Source of the DNA: Planctomycetota bacterium
Lineage (GTDB): Bacteria; Planctomycetota; Planctomycetia; Isosphaerales; Isosphaeraceae
Assembly: GCA_021791715.1 (NCBI GenBank)
Contig: JAJYWB010000063.1
Span: 1 to 36,979, forward strand
DNA: 36,979 nucleotides
Reading direction: 5' to 3'
Shown here piece by piece: positions 33,118 through 36,979 of this stretch. The notes under the pieces are model-generated. The model did no database searches and was not told where the DNA came from. It saw only the letters and a list, made by a program, of their open reading frames with translations. Numbering within the stretch: the first letter of the stretch is position 1; every line of letters begins with the position of its first letter. A program made the translations under genes and the position numbers.

Positions 33118-33783
33118 TCAATCGTTGCGGAGAAACTCCAAAATCGCCACGGAGAGAGCGATCGGTCGAGGTAACACGCCTTCGGCGTCGTCGCTTAAAT
33201 CCAGATCAAAACGCGTCTTGAAAAAATGCATATGTTTTGCCCCCCACGCGGCGGGTCGTCCATCGATTTCGAATCGAATCTCGCTCTCGTTATTCAGTAA
33301 GATATGAACTCCAACCAGTATCAAAGCGATTGATAAAAGCGTGGAGATGATCGATTTGATGTTCCTAAATTTTGAGGATTGGTAAACTCGCCCTCGCACG
33401 GCGCCCGCTTCGTCGCGTAAAATCCATCTCGGTCGGTCGAGTGCGAACGATCTCGTTGTCGCCGCGTCGATCGAACCGATCGTTTCCTCGGTTTTCGAAT
33501 CGATTACGCGAATATCGTTTTTCGACAACCGACGGGTACGGACGACTTTGAACAAGCCGTCGATCGCTTCGGGATCGGAAAAAACCCGGTATTCCGCGGT
33601 TCGCCATTTCTGATCGACGACGACAAAGGCGATCGGGTCGCCGTCTTCGGTCGTGAATTGGAATTTCGGAGCGGAGCGACCTCGGCGTTTTGGAACCGCG
33701 ATCAATCGGAGAAAGTCGACGCGATACGCCGCGGGAATCGATTCGACTTCGATCGAGTCGACCGGAGATTCCTGAGGATTCAT
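33118..33783 (-). CDS. LURP-one/scramblase-like protein A with C-terminal membrane segment
   Basis: A 221-aa protein of uncertain family. An N-terminal barrel-like part has repeated short strands (PKFQFTTEDGDPIAFVV, DIRVIDSKTEETIGSI, WILRDEAGAVRGRVY), a pattern seen in LURP-one/phospholipid-scramblase-like (tubby-related) proteins. Hydrophobic residues about 140-160 (ISTLLSIALILVGVHILL) interrupt it, and the C-terminal part ends with FDLDLSDDAEGVLPRPIALSV. The next gene upstream encodes a clear relative with the same last motif (DLGLDTEGLLPRPLAIATV). ATG 33783 is used; GTG 33789 is also possible. Role unknown. Confidence 0.65.
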   Translation of the reverse strand: MNPQESPVDSIEVESIPAAYRVDFLRLIAVPKRRGRSAPKFQFTTEDGDPIAFVVVDQKWRTAEYRVFSDPEAIDGLFKVVRTRRLSKNDIRVIDSKTEETIGSIDAATTRSFALDRPRWILRDEAGAVRGRVYQSSKFRNIKSIISTLLSIALILVGVHILLNNESEIRFEIDGRPAAWGAKHMHFFKTRFDLDLSDDAEGVLPRPIALSVAILEFLRND

Positions 33784-33909
33784 AACCACGTTATCGTTTC
33801 CCAGATAAATTCACTCGCTCATCAATAGACCGGCGATCGAGCCTCGGCGGATGTATTCGCCCTAATCTAGGATCCGCTTTGGTCTCGATCGCCGATCTTT
33901 CGGATCACG

Positions 33910-34509
33910 TCACGCCTGGCGTCCCTCGATCGCCAACAGCAGGATCACCGTCGCGATCGCGAGCGGTCGCGGCAGCAATCCCTCGGTATCGAGGCCCAGA
34001 TCGACGTGATATTTCGGAGCGAAAAAATTATGATTCTGTTTCATCGTGGCGACGACGACTCCGTCGACCTCGATGAGGAATTTTTGGGGAAAAATGAGCG
34101 CGGCGAAGTCGACGAAACGACGAAGGAACGCGAGCCAACCGCTATCCTCGATAACTCTGCCGCGGACGATCCCGTCGGGATCGAGCAACTCCCACGTATC
34201 GCGCATAATCGAAGCCCAGCCTTTTCGCCGCAACGACCCGATCTTCTCCCCCGTCGTCGAATCGATCACCGAGTACGAAGCCGCGAAATCGATCACTCGA
34301 TCGGCTTGAATGTTCAAAATCTCGATCTTCTGTTCAAGATCGGCGTAAACGCGGATATCCTCTTTAAGGCGAAACGCCTTCTGCTTGCTGAACGCGAGCA
34401 TCTCGCCGTCGAGCGACCAAAGATCGAACGACGCGCCGAATAACTTAAAGATATGCCTGCGCGCTTTGATTTGATCGTGAGCGTAGATCGCGGGAACGGT
34501 CGTCGTCAT
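33910..34509 (-). CDS. LURP-one/scramblase-like protein B (paralogue of the next gene)
   Basis: A 199-aa protein. Segments such as DLWSLDGEMLAFSKQKAFRL, KEDIRVYADLEQKIEIL, SYSVIDSTTGEKIGSLRRKG and WELLDPDGIVRGRVIED form the repeated strand pattern of LURP-one/scramblase-like barrels. The C-terminal half has KFLIEVDGVVVATMKQNHNF and the shared closing motif LDTEGLLPRPLAIATV. The ATG at 34509 has GGAG about 7 nt upstream. It and the 33118 gene are in tandem, 126 bp apart, and look like an old duplication. Lipid or membrane association is plausible for the family but not shown here. Confidence 0.68.
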   Translation of the reverse strand: MTTTVPAIYAHDQIKARRHIFKLFGASFDLWSLDGEMLAFSKQKAFRLKEDIRVYADLEQKIEILNIQADRVIDFAASYSVIDSTTGEKIGSLRRKGWASIMRDTWELLDPDGIVRGRVIEDSGWLAFLRRFVDFAALIFPQKFLIEVDGVVVATMKQNHNFFAPKYHVDLGLDTEGLLPRPLAIATVILLLAIEGRQA

Positions 34510-34652
34510 CGCACGGCTCCGGGGGGAAAACGGTTCAGATGTCGCCGTCGAGCTTAATCCGCGTTCTCAATACGGCGCGACGAAAGACAATCGATTATAA
34601 TAGCCTTTCGCACGTGTGCCAAGAATGTTGATCGGAAAAAGGAGCGGTCGGT

Positions 34653-35519
34653 TTGATTGAGCTTCATCTGGAATCAAACGATGCGAATTCGGGGTCCGGG
34701 CGATCGTCGACGGCTTCCGACAAGCTCGATCGAGCCCGCGGCGCGATCGCTCGCGATTTTAGCCGAATCGATCCCGCCGACCGCTCGCGGAAAGCTTTTG
34801 ACGTCACGCTCGTCGATCTCGCCGCCGATCTGGCGCTTGACGAGGCGCTTTTGATCGAGATTGAGGAACGGGGCGAAGGGGGATGTTTAAGGTTTTGGGA
34901 GCGCCCCGAGTTCGCGGTCGTTTTGGGCGCGTCGGGTCGAATCGACGACGACGTTCGCCGTGACGCATGCCTGCGCGATAACGTGGCGATCGCGCGGCGG
35001 TCGAGCGGCGGGGGGACGGTTTTGATCGGTCCGGGCGCGCTCAACGCGACGATCGTCCTACCCGTGAACGCATCTTCCGAGCTAAGAGCGGTCGATACGG
35101 CGCAGCGTTACGTCCTTTCAAGGCACGCCGCCGCGCTCGGACGGCTCGGCTTGGCGATCGAGGTTTCGGGATCGGGGGATCTGACGATCGCGGGGCGAAA
35201 GTGCTCGGGAAGCGCCCAACGAAGGCTCAAGGCGACGGTGATGATCCACGCGACGATCCTCTGTCGATCGTTTCCGATCAATCTTGTAAATACATATCTT
35301 TGTGAGCCGAAACGAAGGCCGAGTTATCGCGGCGAACGGTCTCACGACGAGTTCCTTACGCGAACTCCGCTCGATCGAGGAGAGATCGTATCGGCTTTGA
35401 TCGATGAATGGAGCGAGATCGAGGCGTTCGATTTCGCCGCGGCGCTCGGACGGATCGACGCGCTCGTCGCCTCCAAGTTCGCCGATCCCGCGTGGGTTGA
35501 GAGGTTTCGACGCCCTTAA
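34653..35519 (+). CDS. Lipoate-protein ligase A family protein
   Basis: A 288-aa BPL/LplA/LipB-family acyltransferase or ligase. Visible signatures are LALDEALL near residue 60, FWERPEFAVVLGASG, RRSSGGGTVLIGPGALNATIVLP (115-137) and GDLTIAGRKCSGSAQRR with the catalytic-type Lys183. These suggest transfer of lipoyl or octanoyl groups to a protein lysine. No E2 or GcvH gene is in the window. The start is TTG 34653, preceded by AGGAG with 8 nt spacing; homology does not begin until about residue 50, so the N-terminal 50 residues are extra. Confidence 0.88.
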   Translation: MIELHLESNDANSGSGRSSTASDKLDRARGAIARDFSRIDPADRSRKAFDVTLVDLAADLALDEALLIEIEERGEGGCLRFWERPEFAVVLGASGRIDDDVRRDACLRDNVAIARRSSGGGTVLIGPGALNATIVLPVNASSELRAVDTAQRYVLSRHAAALGRLGLAIEVSGSGDLTIAGRKCSGSAQRRLKATVMIHATILCRSFPINLVNTYLCEPKRRPSYRGERSHDEFLTRTPLDRGEIVSALIDEWSEIEAFDFAAALGRIDALVASKFADPAWVERFRRP

Positions 35520-35535
35520 TTAACATGAGATCGAA

Positions 35536-35982
35536 ATGTTAGAAAATAATGATCAAAGCATAAAATCATTATTTGACGAGTTGGAATCGGACGATTCTCA
35601 GGCGCGGGGCCGCGCCGCTTATCGTCCGTCGGAGCTCGCCGAAGCCGCCGTCGAAGCGTTGTTTCGCGGGATCGCTTCGCCCGCCGACCGGGATCATCGT
35701 GGATCGCTTCTTTACGCGCTTCGCGAATTGAATTGCTCGAATCGATTCTCCGAGCTTTTCCATTTAGCCTTGAACGGTGATTATGAAGTGCAACGCCGCG
35801 CCCTCATGATACTTGAATCACATTTTTTCCGTATAACACATAAAGAGTTCCAGGATTCTATGAACGCTTTGTTTGAACCGAGGCCCCGGAAAAATCTAAC
35901 CGATCGAGATCTCGAATCGTTACGTGAGAAACTCATTTTGGTAATTTCTCGCGTAGCTATATCGCAGAATGAAGACAAATAG
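35536..35982 (+). CDS. Hypothetical small helical protein (HEAT-like)
   Basis: A 148-aa all-helical protein without a recognised family. Helix pairs such as PSELAEAAVEALFRGI / RGSLLYALRELN and FSELFHLALNGDYEVQRRALMILESH look like two HEAT-type repeats, a protein-interaction fold. The start ATG 35536 is 17 bp after the lipoate-ligase-like stop and GAGA lies close upstream, so both may be co-transcribed. Codon use becomes AT-richer in its second half than in neighbours. Confidence 0.68.
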   Translation: MLENNDQSIKSLFDELESDDSQARGRAAYRPSELAEAAVEALFRGIASPADRDHRGSLLYALRELNCSNRFSELFHLALNGDYEVQRRALMILESHFFRITHKEFQDSMNALFEPRPRKNLTDRDLESLREKLILVISRVAISQNEDK

Positions 35983-36058
35983 AAATAATGAACTAAAGGA
36001 GGTCCGCCGTTTCATATCGTCGCGGGTCTAATCGCGAGCGGTGAACACGCTCGGAAGT

Positions 36059-36076
36059 CCTTCGGAAAGGTTTTTT
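36059..36076 (+). terminator. Possible weak Rho-independent terminator
   Basis: A 4-bp stem CCTT/AAGG with a CGGA tetraloop is followed directly by six T residues, about 75 bp after the stop at 35982. The stem is short, so the call is tentative. Confidence 0.3.
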
Positions 36077-36160
36077 CTATTCAATTCGGGTATAATCGGC
36101 GTGATCGACTTCGAAGGCGGGGTCGCTCAATATCACCGCTCAATTTAAGGTTCATGATTT

Positions 36161-36481
36161 ATGATCGTCACGACGGGCGACGATGTGGAGGGGCGTTCGA
36201 TCGTCGAATATATCGGAATCGTCCGCGGCATCGTCGTTCGATCGCCGAGGATCACGCAATCGTTCCTGGGAGGACTCAAACAAATGATCGGTGGAAACAT
36301 CGAATCGTACGCTCGGGTTTGCGAGGCCGCGCGCGAGGAGGCTTTCGAACGCATGGTTCGACACGCCGAGGAATGGGGCGCGAACGGAGTGATCGGCATG
36401 CGCTACGACGCCACCGAGTTCGCCCCAGGAGTGACTGAAGTGCTCGCTTACGGAACCGCGGTTAAACTTTCCGGTTATTGA
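36161..36481 (+). CDS. YbjQ/UPF0145 family protein
   Basis: A 106-aa protein that fits the UPF0145 (YbjQ, heavy-metal-binding-like) family from end to end: IVEYIGIVRGIVVRSPRI, the central GLKQMIGGNIESYARVCEAA with helix AREEAFERMVRHAEEWGANG, then VIGMRYDATEF and VLAYGTAVKL. Members form pentameric rings; no activity is established. The start at 36161 has AAGG about 10 nt upstream; an ATG at 36154 is in a different frame. Confidence 0.92.
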   Translation: MIVTTGDDVEGRSIVEYIGIVRGIVVRSPRITQSFLGGLKQMIGGNIESYARVCEAAREEAFERMVRHAEEWGANGVIGMRYDATEFAPGVTEVLAYGTAVKLSGY

Positions 36482-36652
36482 GAGTCGATCCGAAAAACTC
36501 TCGATGACCAATCGGCTCGATTTTGCCTGTTTCGACGCCTATCCTCCAACAACACCACTTAACGTTATGAATCTAGATGTGCAGACGTTTCTATCTGGGA
36601 GGGCGAACCTCCCGGTGAGCCGGATTCTGATGTTTGCTATTATTGACCGACT

Positions 36653-36765
36653 AGGAGGGCGAACCTCCGGGTGAGCCGGATTATGTTATATGCGTTTATC
36701 GACCATAAAAACGGTCTCGTCACCGGTGTTTACAAAAAGAGGCTCACCGGGAGGTTCGCCCTCCC
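36653..36765. repeat. Long hairpin repeat unit, right-end copy
   Basis: A left arm at about 36653-36677 (AGGAGGGCGAACCTCCGGGT) and a right arm at 36741-36765 give a unit of 113 bp, the same length as the three at the left end. The loop contains AAAAACGGTCTCGTCACCGG, similar to loop segments near 155-175. A second left arm at 36597 has no partner. Confidence 0.85.
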
Positions 36766-36818
36766 AAACAAAAAGAAACGATATCTATGGTTTTGATATA
36801 TCTGGTGTAATTTGAGGG

Positions 36819-36979
36819 CGCAGCCAAAAATAGGAGGGCGAACCCGAAATTTGAGGGCGAAGCCATAATTGGGAGGGCGAAGCCATAATTGGGAGGGCGA
36901 AGCCATAATTGGGAGGGCGAAGCCATAATTGGGAGGGCGAAGCCATAATTGGGAGGGCGAAGCCATAATTGGGAGGGCG
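36819..36979. repeat. 20-bp tandem repeat array
   Basis: Five perfect copies of AGCCATAATTGGGAGGGCGA span 36861-36960 and a sixth, 19-nt copy ends the window at 36979. Two degraded copies precede them (about 36819-36860). The unit shares TTGGGAGGGCGAA with the 20-bp unit of the left array and, in reverse complement, with that at 10989-11048. Confidence 0.92.

Larger units (their letters stand above)
36482..36979. repeat. Third repeat cluster, running off the window end
   Basis: After about 110 bp of ordinary sequence, left-arm copies (GGGAGGGCGAACCTCC-type) occur at 36597 and about 36653, and one right arm at 36741-36765. Then follows a 20-bp tandem array (listed separately). Open frames here are repeat translations and are not genes. 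Confidence 0.85.

Noticed and set aside
35990..36010. Strong Shine-Dalgarno-like AAAGGAGGT at about 35995
   Set aside because: No ATG, GTG or TTG at a workable distance downstream opens a frame of useful length.
36730..36966. Repeated-peptide open frames at the right end (minus strand)
   Set aside because: Direct read-through of the 20-bp tandem array, whose length is not a multiple of 3, so the peptide repeat arises from all three phases. No start signals.
36597..36979. CRISPR array
   Set aside because: The 20-bp repeats are directly adjacent without unique spacers, the hairpin units have long diverged loops, and no cas gene is present.

Overview
The window looks like chromosomal DNA of a planctomycete, probably Isosphaerales/Gemmatales-like. 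This rests on the protein families and sequence style, not on a marker gene. A secreted DUF1080 protein, a DUF1570 metalloprotease, a secreted protein ending in a HINT domain, RHS-type sequence and an abundant intergenic hairpin/20-bp repeat family occur together in GC-rich DNA full of CGATCG-type words. The repeats read as Trp-Glu-Gly-Glu-Pro-like peptides when translated. Both window edges lie inside this same repeat family, so the window may be a whole contig that ended at repeats.

Layout, left to right. 1-670 is an array of long-hairpin repeats. 879-2274 (minus) is an RHS C-terminal fragment followed by a small AT-rich membrane-protein gene, a possible effector-tip/immunity pair. 2709-2955 holds GC-rich hairpins. 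3154-3966 is a secreted DUF1080 protein. 4022-8244 is a trehalose locus: treS (plus) facing otsB and otsA (minus), with an unlisted 54-aa membrane protein divergent from treS. Then come YqgE (8592-9146) and a RuBisCO-like protein (9210-10637). An AT-only palindrome and a second repeat cluster follow (10819-11146), then a secreted TPR-like protein with a C-terminal HINT domain (11389-13410). Next is the polyamine operon aguB-aguA (minus), divergent from a RidA protein, a short-chain dehydrogenase and a SIS-domain protein (plus). The minus-strand pair rnpA-yidD and a CbpA-type DnaJ protein follow, then a degenerate receiver-like protein, the DUF1570 protease and a CheY-like response regulator.

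24313-31388 is a nitrate-assimilation locus. A 1017-aa fusion on the minus strand (siroheme nitrite reductase, rubredoxin-like knuckles, Rieske domain, flavin reductase) diverges from a plus-strand molybdopterin nitrate reductase and a NarK-type transporter. Together these could carry nitrate from uptake to ammonium, with the nitrite step possibly driven directly by NAD(P)H.

The right end carries a RecA-like ATPase, a secreted CxxCH protein, two related LURP-one/scramblase-like proteins in tandem, a lipoate-protein-ligase-family protein, a small helical protein, a YbjQ/UPF0145 protein and a third repeat cluster running off the end. No rRNA, tRNA, CRISPR array or transposase was recognised. 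The most interesting points are the nitrite reductase fusion, the RHS tip with its AT-rich partner, the HINT protein, the RuBisCO-like protein and the composite repeat family.
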